Positions 29,689-38,162 are shown, numbered from the stretch's first letter. The stretch: DNA of 64,000 nt from Pontibacillus marinus BH030004 = DSM 16465 (GCF_000425225.1 NZ_AULJ01000008.1:62001-126000); one strand, 5' to 3'. Numbers and translations: made by a program. Notes: generated by a model from the sequence alone, not told the origin.

Positions 29689-29737
29689 GTGACTGTCCAC
29701 CACTGCAATGATACTGTAAAGAGGTGGATGATCAAGC
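29689..29737. repeat. Degenerate REP-a
   Basis: GTGACTGTCCACCACTGCAATGATACTGTAAAGAGGTGGATGATCAAGCA keeps the layout and centre of REP-a with several changes in both arms. This is an old copy. Confidence 0.5.
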
Positions 29738-29861
29738 AAATAATTAAGTTAGTGTAATTAAGAAATTCCATTTTCCTTTAAAACTTACAGCTATTATAGA
29801 TTTTTAGATGCTATTTTAGTAATATTAGATTTAGCAAATTTTAAAAGTAGGGGAAATTTTT

Positions 29862-30569
29862 ATGATTAAAAGAGCGAGTTTAATTGTCCTGTTATTTTTC
29901 GTTGCTTTTGCTAACCAAGCATCTGCAGAATCAGATTGGGATCAGGTGGGTGTATCTGTAACCAAAGAATGGAATATTCAATTTAACACTGTAATATTGC
30001 AGGATTCTATTAATGAAAATAACATTTATGTAACAGATAGCAACGGCAATAAATTAAGTTCAATACGATTAAGATCAAGTCTCAAAAGTGTAACTGTAAA
30101 GAACCTTAATCCTTATAAAGAAAAACAAACCTATTTCCTTCATATTACAACTGATGTGAAATCTATAAGTGAAAAATCTATCGCAAATAATGTGAAAATG
30201 AAGTTTGTCACAGCAGAGCAATCTTCATCAGATAGTAGTCAAGAAGAAGATACTACATTAAATGATATTTTGAGTGAATATGAAAAGAAGTTTTCTGATT
30301 TGCAATCTGATGCAGAGAATCGTTTTAACCAGCTAGTCAAGGATGCGAAAACTGAGTTAGCTAATGGAGGTGCTTTAGATGAACTAATGACCAAGTATTC
30401 TCAAAAAGCTACAGAATTAGAAGCAAGTACAGATGCATCATTTAATGCAATTTATGAGGATCTTGTTAATGAATTAGTAGAAAACGGCTATAGTTCTAGT
30501 GAAGCTGAGCCGTTTAAGGAAGAGTATGAAGCGGAGAAGAATGAAATGAAAGGTTCTGTTTCTTTATAA
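29862..30569 (+). CDS. Secreted protein with Ig-like and unrecognised helical domain
   Basis: A 235-residue exported protein. The signal peptide (residues 1-22) ends NQASA. Residues 25-118 look like a bacterial SbsA-type Ig-like domain, with NNIYVTDSNGNKLSSIRL and YFLHITTDVKSIS. An acidic Ser/Asp/Glu linker leads to a helical domain (about 135-235) rich in coiled-coil heptads. That domain closely resembles the C terminus of the protein encoded at 31650-32504: both have KY..A.ELEA.TDA.F...Y..L...LVENG followed by an acidic KE.Y stretch. No anchor is visible. Function unknown; surface or envelope role inferred. A terminator follows. Confidence 0.78.
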   Translation: MIKRASLIVLLFFVAFANQASAESDWDQVGVSVTKEWNIQFNTVILQDSINENNIYVTDSNGNKLSSIRLRSSLKSVTVKNLNPYKEKQTYFLHITTDVKSISEKSIANNVKMKFVTAEQSSSDSSQEEDTTLNDILSEYEKKFSDLQSDAENRFNQLVKDAKTELANGGALDELMTKYSQKATELEASTDASFNAIYEDLVNELVENGYSSSEAEPFKEEYEAEKNEMKGSVSL

Positions 30570-30576
30570 TAAAAGT

Positions 30577-30620
30577 TGCCTAGTACTAAACTTTAAAGTT
30601 TCTAGTACTAGGCATTTTTT
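30577..30620 (+). terminator. Terminator of the secreted Ig-like protein gene
   Basis: TGCCTAGTACTA...AAACTTTAAAGTTT...TAGTACTAGGCA then six T: long perfect stem with an internal palindrome, eight bases after the stop. Confidence 0.9.
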
Positions 30621-30736
30621 ATCTAATTAATCATCCTGCTCTTCACCAATGTTGGCAGAAATATTGGTGTTATATTCTAAGAACCTTAACTCATATAGGA
30701 TCTAAATCGTGGGTATTTATTCTCATTTTTGTAGAG

Positions 30737-30743
30737 TTCGACA
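30737..30743. promoter_or_regulatory. Candidate Spo0A box upstream of a Spo0E-like gene
   Basis: TTCGACA, the reverse complement of TGTCGAA, the 0A-box core. It is about 160 bases before the Spo0E-like gene at 30904 and is not inside a visible REP-b. A seven-base match alone is weak evidence. Confidence 0.35.
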
Positions 30744-30903
30744 TAATTATACAAATTATGATATTTCTGATGTGGTAGTATTCTCCTGCTAAAAATCAAT
30801 TATAAGGAGATATCATGTTGTTTGATAAGAAATACTATCTATACATAGATACACCATTAGTAAAAAAAGATGTTCCTTTTATTAGGGTAGTTGGAGGAAC
30901 AAA

Positions 30904-31086
30904 ATGATGAAAAATATGGAAGAATTAAGTGTAGAGATTGAGTTTAAAAAAGAAGAAATGATTAGAATTGCAAATGAAACTGGTCTTCTAAGTGAGGATA
31001 CATTGGAAGTAAGTCAAGAATTAGACAGATTACTTGTAGTGTACCAAAAGCAATTGAAAGGTCAAATACATGTTTCTGTACCTTAG
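30904..31086 (+). CDS. Spo0E-like aspartyl-phosphate phosphatase
   Basis: A 60-residue protein with the full Spo0E signature: IEFKKEEMIRIANETGLLSE then LEVSQELDRLLVVYQ, containing the exact SQELD catalytic-face motif. Predicted to dephosphorylate Spo0A~P. TTGGAGG lies about seven bases before the first of two tandem ATGs (30904 and 30907). The preceding 330 bases hold the neighbour's terminator, a TTCGACA box and little else recognisable. Confidence 0.82.
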   Translation: MMKNMEELSVEIEFKKEEMIRIANETGLLSEDTLEVSQELDRLLVVYQKQLKGQIHVSVP

Positions 31087-31483
31087 TGTCGGATTAAGTA
31101 CACTGCTTGTAAAAAATAGTATGTATCCAAGAAAATTCACGTTGATAAAGGGGGGGATGAACCCCTTTATCAACCAAACAAAGGTTTTCTCGGATTGTTA
31201 CCGACTTTCATCCAAAAAGTTTTTTCATGGGTCTCCCTAAATAGTCTTATACGAAATATCTTAAGGGGTGTCCAAATTTCCTTGAAAGCATAATAAGGCA
31301 AAATAATCCCTCCGACTCATTTTTAACTAGTATATTTCATTACTGTTAAAAAATGTATCGAACGGTGTCGGTTAGGTAAAAAAATCTAAATTATCAGAAA
31401 TTATAGTTGGTCCCCCATTTTTTAATGTAGAATTTGGAATTTATATAGTATAATAGTTTCTAATAGTGTCAGAGAGGTGCTTT
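31087..31483. other. Intergenic region with a large unexplained hairpin
   Basis: 397 bases without a clear ORF before 31484. It contains a perfect 13-base-pair palindrome, GTTGATAAAGGGG / CCCCTTTATCAAC (31141-31174). No T-run follows directly, so it is not a canonical terminator. A TATAAT at 31449-31454 is a candidate -10 for the next small gene. Confidence 0.5.
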
Positions 31484-31609
31484 ATGGAAGAAGATAAATA
31501 TCAATTAAAAATCATTATGGAAGATCTGATTAAGCGTAATGAGCAGATGGATATTTCTACAACTGAGGAAGTGTTGTCAGAGTTAATTAATTACCTGATG
31601 CTGAGGTAG
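31484..31609 (+). CDS. Very small protein, possibly Spo0E-related
   Basis: A 41-residue acidic helical peptide, starting MEEDKYQLKIIMEDLIKRNE and ending LINYLMLR. It has AGAGAGGTG about five bases before the ATG and a TATAAT some 30 bases upstream, so expression is plausible. The helix-loop-helix layout recalls Spo0E proteins, but the SQxLD motif is absent (EVLSELINYL in that position). It could be an inactive or divergent family member or something unrelated. Confidence 0.5.
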   Translation: MEEDKYQLKIIMEDLIKRNEQMDISTTEEVLSELINYLMLR

Positions 31610-31615
31610 AAAAAA

Positions 31616-31645
31616 GGGGACTAACGTTAAATTGGTTAGTCCCTT
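31616..31645 (-). terminator. Terminator of the membrane-anchored acidic protein gene
   Basis: GGGGACTAAC / GTTAGTCCC hairpin with a run of six T on the minus strand, five bases past that gene's stop. It may also stop the convergent small gene. Confidence 0.82.
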
Positions 31646-31649
31646 AAAC

Positions 31650-32504
31650 TTAAAAGTTCTCAAGTACTTTTGAAAGCATTTGACTTTCTCGACTTTCTTT
31701 TCTTTGCTTATAGTACTCTTTTACGTCTGAAGCGTCTTGTTTACTAAAGCCATTTTCGACCAGGTCTTGCTGAAGGGATGAATATAACCTCTGGAATGTT
31801 GCATCTGTTTTTGCCTCCAACTCTTTGGCTGCAGATTTGTATTTTTTAAAAAAATAACCGTAAGAAACTTTCTCTCCACTTTTTTTCTTTCTTTTATATT
31901 CATCATAAGCGTATGTTACTAAATTATTTAACTTTGCTAGTGCTTGATCTTGTAATGCCTGAAAAGATGGGCGATAGCGGTTTTTGATATCTTCAACGGT
32001 TGGGGAATTTTCATCTGTTTTATTTGATTTTTCCTCCTCTTGATTAGTCTCAGACTGGCTATCACTTTCTTTCTTTTCTTTTGTTTCATCTGATTCTGTT
32101 CGGTTATGAGAAGTTTCTGTGTTTTTTTTATCTGTGGTTTCGTTAAATGAGTTTTGACTAGAAGAAGTGTCCTTATTTGTTGATCTATTTGAGTCTACCT
32201 GATTTTGCTTTGAAGAAGTATCTTTACTATCCTCAGCTTCATTACTCTTATCATCTTTAGAGGACTCTTGGTTAGAAGGAGTTTCACTATCCCCGTTAGC
32301 TTGCTTTTTATCAGACCCCTCATTTTCAGATATTATGTTCTCATTATCTGGTAATGTAATATCAAATTCAGTATCTACAATTTTATCTACTTCCTCATCA
32401 GCTGTTTCATAATCCTTAATAAAGAATGTATATGTAAACCAGCTTCCACCAGTTAACGTCGCAATTACTAGGACTACTAAACTATATTTAATCCATTTCT
32501 TCAA
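31650..32504 (-). CDS. Membrane-anchored protein with acidic low-complexity linker and unrecognised helical domain
   Basis: A 284-residue protein. It has one N-terminal membrane segment (about residues 6-28), then roughly 130 residues dominated by S, D, E, K, N and T, and a basic helical C-terminal domain of about 105 residues. That domain shares KELEAKTDATFQRLYSSL and DLVENGFSKQDASDVKEYY with the C terminus of the secreted protein at 29862-30569, clearly a common family. The start is taken as TTG 32504, eight bases after AAAGG; GTG 32513 overlaps that site. The linker would span the cell wall and display the domain outside. Function unknown. Confidence 0.78.
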   Translation of the reverse strand: MKKWIKYSLVVLVIATLTGGSWFTYTFFIKDYETADEEVDKIVDTEFDITLPDNENIISENEGSDKKQANGDSETPSNQESSKDDKSNEAEDSKDTSSKQNQVDSNRSTNKDTSSSQNSFNETTDKKNTETSHNRTESDETKEKKESDSQSETNQEEEKSNKTDENSPTVEDIKNRYRPSFQALQDQALAKLNNLVTYAYDEYKRKKKSGEKVSYGYFFKKYKSAAKELEAKTDATFQRLYSSLQQDLVENGFSKQDASDVKEYYKQRKESRESQMLSKVLENF

Positions 32505-32721
32505 TCCTATCACCTTTCTTGCCTATTTTTTATGTATTATACCATTATTAACGAATGTAAAAAATCACTTAACAAGAACAATATTCCATTATACTAATTG
32601 ATGTTTACTAGATTTTGCTTTAATATGAATTTATATATCTTTTTTATCAGCCAGAATTTGCACAAAATATAGTTCGTTTGTATGTGAAAGCTATAATTTA
32701 TTTTAAGAGGTGAATGTAATA

Positions 32722-35202
32722 ATGAAGGAAAAGAATTTAAAACCTAAACTTAACAGTATTCTTGCTACATCACTGGCAACCTCTGCAGTTGTTAGCATTC
32801 CAACAGGAACAGTAATGGCAGCGGAGAATGACTATCAGGATGTACAAGATTTAGTAGATCGTTTAGATGGTGTCTATGATAACCTATCTACAGAAGATGG
32901 TCAGGCACTTCGCAATGCTAGAGATGCTTTTGTTAATGCATCTGATAGCACGTGGACTGAAATACATGCACAAATTACTGATAATCCATTAACTGAGGAA
33001 GAATTTAAGAACTTTACTACAGATTTGTCGGAGATTCTTTATGCAAGTAACACGAACCAATTAAAAACTGCTATCGATACGTTTTTAACTGAATATGATG
33101 CAGAATGGTTTAATACCAAACTTGGTGTATCTGTTACATCTGCAGAGATGTTGAACCTTATTGCGACTGTTGAGACAGAAGCTTTAAACCTGTTACAAAG
33201 TAGTAATAATAGCTATAAGTCCATGTTAGAAGCAGTATTTGCTGGTGGGGAAATCGATGATACAACTATGACTTTGCTTTTAAATGCTGCGTATGATAAA
33301 GCACTAACTAAGTTACAAGATGAGAGTTTTAAGTACCATGATGCATATGAGCAAGTAAATAATAAAATTTCACTCGATAAAGATGGTTTAATTGGTGTAT
33401 TAACTGGATTGAAAAATAATAGTAGCATCAGTAGTAATACGATAATTGAAGGTCAAAAATCTTTAATTCGTGCTGCACTAGCAGAAGTGGATAATACAGC
33501 ACCGGTTAAACCAACTGTTAATGCTATTGATAGTAATGATACATCTATCTCTGGTACTGCTGATAAATACTCCGAAATTTTTATTGTTGACCAAAATACG
33601 GGAAGTGTAATTCATGCTAACCCTACATATGCAGATGCAAACGGTAACTATTCTGTAACTATCCCAAGTCAATCAGCAGGCACGGTGCTAGAAGTGAAGG
33701 CAGTTGATGCAGCAGGTAATGAAAGTGCTGTGGAAACTGTTACAGTAACACAAGCTTCTACTGGTGGTAATACAGGAGGAAACACTGGTGGCGGTACCCC
33801 ATCTGGTGGAGATAACGGCGGATCTGATGATGAACCTGATAATACAGAAGACGAAGACGGTACAGAGGATTCTGAAGAAGATACAGGTGATGTTGATCTA
33901 GATGTGGATCCTGCCGACGGTGAAGTTATTGTAGATAATGATGCTGTTACGGTTACAAAAGAAAAGAATGAAGAAGGAAAAACGGTTGTTAAGGTTGAGC
34001 TAAATGCTGATGAAGTTGCAAAAGGACTTGAAGATAAAGAACCTGAACAAGTTAAGAGCATTCGTGTTCAAATAGAGAAGGACAATGCAGAAGATATTGG
34101 TGAAGTATCCATTCCATCAAATGCACTTAATGCCGTTAAAGAGAAGAACGAAAATGCGATTGTTGAAGTAGCTACAGATGGTGCTTCATACAAGCTTCCA
34201 GTAAATGAAGTAAATACAGATGAGCTTGCTAAAGAATTCTCTGAGCAACTTAAAGAGGAACTTGGTGACGAAGCTGCTGAATTGACTTCAGATGATGTTG
34301 AGATCTCTGTTCAAGTTAATGAAGTTCCAGAAGATGATGAACAAGTAGTAGAGAATGTTACACAAAATAATCTTCGACCTGTATCAAAGGTTATTGAATT
34401 TAAAGTGGAAGCTCGTACGAAAGACGGTAGTAAGAAGAAGGAAATCAAACGCTTTAAAAAGTATGTAGAGCGTGAAATAGAAGGCGACCAAGAATTTGAT
34501 ATGACTCACTCTACAGCAGTTCGCTTAAATGATGATGGAACGTTTACTGCTGTTCCAACGCTATTTGACGGCACTAAAGCTACAGTGAAGAGTATGTCTA
34601 ACAGTAAATATACAATCGTTGAGAACGACAAGACATTCTCTGATATTGAAGATACTTGGAACCAAGAAACGATTGAAAAACTGGCTTCTAAATATATTAT
34701 TCAAGGTAAATTAGATGGTACTTATGCACCGAAAGATCACATAAAGCGTTCCGAGTTCACAACGCTTATCTCTCGTGCGCTAGGCCTTGTTGATGAAGAA
34801 GTAGATTTTGAAGGTATGTTCCCAGATGTTAAAGAAGGTAAATGGTATGCGAACCATGTTGAAGCTGCTGTTGATGCTGGCATCATCCAGGGACGTGAAG
34901 ACGGTACCTTTGATCCAGATAGCTATGTAACTCGTAATGAAACTGCTGCTATGATCAAACGTGCTATGGATTTTGTAAGTTACGACAAATCCGAGTTAAA
35001 CCAAGATAAAGAGGTTACGAAATACGAGGACTACGATCAAATTGCAAAATGGTCCCGCGATAACGTTGAACTTCTTCTTCAAGCTGAGATCATGAGTGGC
35101 CGTGGAAACGGAAACTTCGATCCATACGGTGATATCAACCGTGCTGAAATGGCAAAAGTACTTGATGAGTTCTTGAGCTTTGTTAAGTTGATTAATGGTT
35201 AA
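32722..35202 (+). CDS. S-layer-homology surface protein with Ig-like domain
   Basis: An 826-residue exported protein. Signal peptide about 1-34 (ending TVMAA); helical region to about 255; bacterial Ig-like domain (about 258-345, with ISGTADKYSEIFIVD and VKAVDAAGNESAVETV); a Gly-rich then Asp/Glu-rich linker (345-400); a beta-rich region of about 240 residues; and three SLH repeats at the end (FSDIEDTWNQ..., FPDVKEGKWYANHVEAAVDA..., NRAEMAKVL). SLH repeats bind pyruvylated secondary cell-wall polymer, so this is a wall-attached surface protein. ATG 32722 follows AAGAGGTG by nine bases. The strong acidity fits a salt-tolerant host. Confidence 0.9.
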   Translation: MKEKNLKPKLNSILATSLATSAVVSIPTGTVMAAENDYQDVQDLVDRLDGVYDNLSTEDGQALRNARDAFVNASDSTWTEIHAQITDNPLTEEEFKNFTTDLSEILYASNTNQLKTAIDTFLTEYDAEWFNTKLGVSVTSAEMLNLIATVETEALNLLQSSNNSYKSMLEAVFAGGEIDDTTMTLLLNAAYDKALTKLQDESFKYHDAYEQVNNKISLDKDGLIGVLTGLKNNSSISSNTIIEGQKSLIRAALAEVDNTAPVKPTVNAIDSNDTSISGTADKYSEIFIVDQNTGSVIHANPTYADANGNYSVTIPSQSAGTVLEVKAVDAAGNESAVETVTVTQASTGGNTGGNTGGGTPSGGDNGGSDDEPDNTEDEDGTEDSEEDTGDVDLDVDPADGEVIVDNDAVTVTKEKNEEGKTVVKVELNADEVAKGLEDKEPEQVKSIRVQIEKDNAEDIGEVSIPSNALNAVKEKNENAIVEVATDGASYKLPVNEVNTDELAKEFSEQLKEELGDEAAELTSDDVEISVQVNEVPEDDEQVVENVTQNNLRPVSKVIEFKVEARTKDGSKKKEIKRFKKYVEREIEGDQEFDMTHSTAVRLNDDGTFTAVPTLFDGTKATVKSMSNSKYTIVENDKTFSDIEDTWNQETIEKLASKYIIQGKLDGTYAPKDHIKRSEFTTLISRALGLVDEEVDFEGMFPDVKEGKWYANHVEAAVDAGIIQGREDGTFDPDSYVTRNETAAMIKRAMDFVSYDKSELNQDKEVTKYEDYDQIAKWSRDNVELLLQAEIMSGRGNGNFDPYGDINRAEMAKVLDEFLSFVKLING

Positions 35203-35218
35203 TAGAAAATCTATAATT

Positions 35219-35257
35219 TAAAAAATCCCGTATCACTCTTGTGATGCGGGATTTTTT
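35219..35257 (+). terminator. Terminator of the SLH protein gene
   Basis: ATCCCGTATCAC / GTGATGCGGGAT stem with A-run before and T-run after, 16 bases past the stop. Confidence 0.92.
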
Positions 35258-35295
35258 AAGCTCTTTAGTGCATACTTTTACTGTCTTTATTTTTA

Positions 35296-35344
35296 GTGCC
35301 TGACCTCACCGTGGTGATGCTTTAACGTGGTGTGGGTTAGGCAC
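35296..35344. repeat. REP-a palindrome with worn right arm
   Basis: GTGCCTGACCTCACCGTGG...GTGTGGGTTAGGCAC: a 49-base copy with changes in both arms. Confidence 0.75.
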
Positions 35345-35365
35345 TTTTTAAAATTCATACTATAT

Positions 35366-35439
35366 GTAACGTTTTCTAGGGTATATATGACATTCCACAT
35401 ACTCAAACGTTACATTCCGTGCTCCAAACGTAACGTTTG
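35366..35439. promoter_or_regulatory. Three identical 9-mers upstream of the sigma-factor gene
   Basis: GTAACGTTT occurs exactly at 35366-35374 (+), 35405-35413 (as AAACGTTAC) and 35430-35438 (+). The last lies in the near-palindrome CAAACGTAACGTTTG (35425-35439). Spacing and orientation suggest an operator for a dimeric regulator or an autoregulatory promoter array. No known consensus is claimed. Confidence 0.55.
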
Positions 35440-35524
35440 CTCAGGTGATACGTAAGAAAGGCTTCGATATGATCAACCTACCGCGGAAAAACTGAAAAGC
35501 GCGCTTTTCGAATTGAGGCCGTTT

Positions 35525-36037
35525 GTGGTAGAAGAGTCGTTATCATTTGAACAGTTATTAGGAGAATATAAACCGATGATTCATAACCTCATAAATCGTT
35601 TAGGTATTATGGATCCTCATAAGGAATTTTTCCAGGAGGGCGTCCTCGCTCTTTGGGAAGTGAGCCAAACTTATGACGAAAAGAAAGGGAAGAGGTCTAC
35701 CTTCACGTATTTTATTATTCGCAATCGATTGATCAGCTTGATACGGAAAAAGAACCGTAAGCAGGAACAGATAGAAGAGATCATGGTAAAGAGTACAAAC
35801 GAGGCTACGATCGGTCCGCATGAGTTTGAATGGGATCCGTATTTATATCAGGAGATCATCAGTAAGCTGAGTAAGAATCAACGGAAGTGGTTTGATGGTT
35901 TTGTGATTGAGGATTTATCTATTAAGGAGATCGCTCTGCGTGAACAGGTGACAGTGGATGCTGTGAAGAATTGGGGGAGACTGGCGAAGCGGAAGTTGAT
36001 GAAGGAGCCAGTAGTGTTGGCGTACCTGGAAATATAG
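35525..36037 (+). CDS. Small sigma-70-family RNA polymerase sigma factor
   Basis: About 170 residues with sigma regions 2 and 4 only. Region 2 runs from YKPMIHNLINRLG through FFQEGVLALWEV and KRSTFTYFIIRNRLISLIRK. Region 4 is LSKNQRKWFDGFV followed by LSIKEIALREQVTVDAVKNWGRLAKRKL, an HTH. The order and length fit ECF-like or ComX/SigH-like minor sigma factors; no anti-sigma gene is adjacent. GTG 35525 with TGAGG six bases upstream is preferred; TTG 35513 is possible but has no ribosome site. Three copies of GTAACGTTT lie in the 160 bases upstream, suggesting specific control. Confidence 0.82.
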   Translation: MVEESLSFEQLLGEYKPMIHNLINRLGIMDPHKEFFQEGVLALWEVSQTYDEKKGKRSTFTYFIIRNRLISLIRKKNRKQEQIEEIMVKSTNEATIGPHEFEWDPYLYQEIISKLSKNQRKWFDGFVIEDLSIKEIALREQVTVDAVKNWGRLAKRKLMKEPVVLAYLEI

Positions 36038-36040
36038 GAA

Positions 36041-36083
36041 GTGCCTGACCCCCCACTGCTTTAAAGCGGTGAGGGTCAAGCAC
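36041..36083. repeat. REP-a palindrome between convergent genes
   Basis: GTGCCTGACCCCCCACTGC... / ...GGTGAGGGTCAAGCAC, 43 bases, between the sigma-factor stop and the CMD-family gene stop. Confidence 0.8.
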
Positions 36084-36109
36084 TTATAAAGGCATTTGTA
36101 AAGCACACA

Positions 36110-36484
36110 TTACTCATTATTCTTAAAAACCTCTGCCGCAATCCCCATTGATTGAACGGCTTTCGGGAATCCGACGTATCCTGAACAGTGGATGATGACT
36201 TCCATGATTTCTTCTTTGGATAGTCCGACGTTCAGAGCAGCTTCAAGGTGGACTTTGAGTTGATCAAATGCTCCTTGGGTAATGAGTGTTGTTAGAGTCA
36301 CGATTTCCCTTTGTGATAGGGAAAGTGCCTCTCGTGAGTAGAGGTCTCCAAAGCCAAATGAGACAATCATCTCCCAAAAGTCAGGGGAAATTTGCTTCAT
36401 CTCTTGCATACCTTTTCGAACCTCTGAGGAAAACAACTCTTCCATGGCTTGAATGCCGGCTTCGTATCGCTTCTTATCTTCCAA
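36110..36484 (-). CDS. Carboxymuconolactone decarboxylase (CMD) family protein
   Basis: A 124-residue helical protein of typical CMD length. MEELFSSEVRKGMQ, the ALSLSQREIVTLTTLITQG helix and the VHLEAALNVGLSKEEIMEVI segment match the 4-carboxymuconolactone decarboxylase fold. The lone cysteine in IIHCSGYVGFP lies where AhpD-type members carry CxxC, so peroxidase activity is unlikely. TTG 36484 is the start, seven bases after GGGGAGG and one base after the upstream gene's stop; the frame from 36526 would overlap it. It is co-transcribed with a ThDP enzyme. Substrate unknown. Confidence 0.85.
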   Translation of the reverse strand: MEDKKRYEAGIQAMEELFSSEVRKGMQEMKQISPDFWEMIVSFGFGDLYSREALSLSQREIVTLTTLITQGAFDQLKVHLEAALNVGLSKEEIMEVIIHCSGYVGFPKAVQSMGIAAEVFKNNE

Positions 36485-36485
36485 G

Positions 36486-38138
36486 TTACTGCCTCCCCAT
36501 GGTTGGTGGAATTTCATCTTCATCAACTAATACTTCCACCACGATAGGCTTCTGTGTTTCTTCCAACCTATGTAGTGCTCCTTTTATAGTATCGGTTAAA
36601 TCAGAAGAATGTTGACAGGTATATGCTTCAAGTCCCATAGATTCGGCAAATCGGGCTGCATCAAGGGCTGTTTCGTACACTCCACCTATGGATGTTCCGA
36701 TCATTTTTCGCATTCCTTTTTCAACCATGTCGAGTCGCCCATTATTTAGAACAATAAACAGTACAGGAGAGTCGTAATTGTAAGCCGTAGAAATTTCTGT
36801 GCCGTGCATGAACATACAGCCATCTCCAACTAAGCAAACAATCGGTTTCTCGGGAGCGGCTAATTTAGCTCCAATGGAATAACCAATGCCGTTACCCATT
36901 GCACCAAATATATCATCAAAGAAATATGTGCCTGGCTCGTATATATCAAAGTATCTAATGCCGTAGAAGGAGTGGCTCCCATCGTCACCAAAAACCACGG
37001 CTTCATTTGGTAACGCGTTTCGCAATGCTTGTAATGCTGAAGCGGCAGACATTCGCTCGCCTGGCATGTTTTCATTTATGACGTTCATTTCGATCGGTTC
37101 TAAAAAGGTTTCGCTATTTGTTTTAGGGATGTCTTTGAGAATTGTGGTTAGGTTTGATTGAATATCTCCAAGAACGGGGGTAGTGGGAACATTAATAGAT
37201 TTTCGAATAAAAGTTGGGTCATAATCAAAATGAATAAGGTGCTCTGGATACATCTCTTGAGAAAAGTCTGGGAGGGACATGTCACTTAATCTTGTTCCGA
37301 TAACGATTAAAAGGTCCACTCCTTGTTCAAGGTATTCCCTTGCTTCACTAGTGCCTCCTAACCCAAATGCACCCAGTGAAAGTTTGTGATTTGATATGAA
37401 CGTTCCTTTTCCTCCTGGAGTGGTGATGACGGGGATATTCCAATGTTCTGCAAGTTGCTGCACTTCATTATATGCTTTGCTAGAATGAACGCCTTTTCCA
37501 AGAAATAATAGGGGGCGTTTAGCTTCATTCAATTTTTCTACAACTTCATCAGTAGCTGGTGAAATCATTTGATGAGGTTCAGGTATTTCGATATGGAAAG
37601 GATCGATTTCTCCTAGTAAGATGTCGAACGGTATGGATAAATGGACGGGTCCTTTCACTCCTGTTACCGCTTTCTCGAGGGCATGCCTTAAAAGTGACTG
37701 GAGCATGTCCCCTCGTTCAACGCGGGCACTGAATTTAGTGACGGACTTAAACATCTCCACGAGATCCGTTCCGAACATGCTTGAGTCTTGCCCCATAGCC
37801 TGACCTGTATCTTTTAACGATGGATGTCCTGTGATAATCAAAAGGGGAGCGTGAAAAGCTTTTGCCTGACCAGCTGCGGTAAGAAGGTTTGTCCCACCAG
37901 GTCCGGATGTCCCTACTGCAACCCCTATTTTTTCATTCATCATGGCATAACCTGCAGCTTCAAACCCTGCAGCTCCTTCATGCTTACTTAAGACAAATTC
38001 CATATCATAATTTAATAGTTCAAAAATAATAGGGGAGATTGCTTTTCCCGGTATCCCGAAAATATGCTCAAGCCCCCAAGACTTAAAATTCTCGACTAAA
38101 ACGGATGCTGTCGTTCTCATGTTGTTTGTGGTTTGCAT
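36486..38138 (-). CDS. Acetolactate-synthase-like ThDP-dependent enzyme
   Basis: About 550 residues in the three-domain acetohydroxyacid-synthase/decarboxylase fold. The N-terminal Pyr domain has FGIPGKAISPIIFEL and the cofactor-activating glutamate in LSKHEGAAGFEAAGYA. The C-terminal PP domain has the ThDP-binding VGDGCMFMHGTEISTA...NN motif. Start could be ATG 38138 or ATG 38150; neither has an ideal ribosome site. It is directly followed by a CMD-family gene, and no acetolactate synthase small subunit is present. A catabolic decarboxylase or carboligase on a 2-keto acid is therefore more likely than a branched-chain biosynthetic role (inference). Confidence 0.85.
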   Translation of the reverse strand: MQTTNNMRTTASVLVENFKSWGLEHIFGIPGKAISPIIFELLNYDMEFVLSKHEGAAGFEAAGYAMMNEKIGVAVGTSGPGGTNLLTAAGQAKAFHAPLLIITGHPSLKDTGQAMGQDSSMFGTDLVEMFKSVTKFSARVERGDMLQSLLRHALEKAVTGVKGPVHLSIPFDILLGEIDPFHIEIPEPHQMISPATDEVVEKLNEAKRPLLFLGKGVHSSKAYNEVQQLAEHWNIPVITTPGGKGTFISNHKLSLGAFGLGGTSEAREYLEQGVDLLIVIGTRLSDMSLPDFSQEMYPEHLIHFDYDPTFIRKSINVPTTPVLGDIQSNLTTILKDIPKTNSETFLEPIEMNVINENMPGERMSAASALQALRNALPNEAVVFGDDGSHSFYGIRYFDIYEPGTYFFDDIFGAMGNGIGYSIGAKLAAPEKPIVCLVGDGCMFMHGTEISTAYNYDSPVLFIVLNNGRLDMVEKGMRKMIGTSIGGVYETALDAARFAESMGLEAYTCQHSSDLTDTIKGALHRLEETQKPIVVEVLVDEDEIPPTMGRQ

Positions 38139-38162
38139 GTTTCCTTTCATCCTCTCTACTCT

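Noticed and set aside
31087-31483. A c-di-GMP or other known riboswitch in the gene-free stretch
   Set aside because: I could not find the conserved core of any riboswitch class; only a simple hairpin is visible.
33669-34061. 130-codon minus-strand Ser/Pro-rich frame
   Set aside because: It is a shadow of the Asp/Glu- and Gly-rich linker of the SLH protein.
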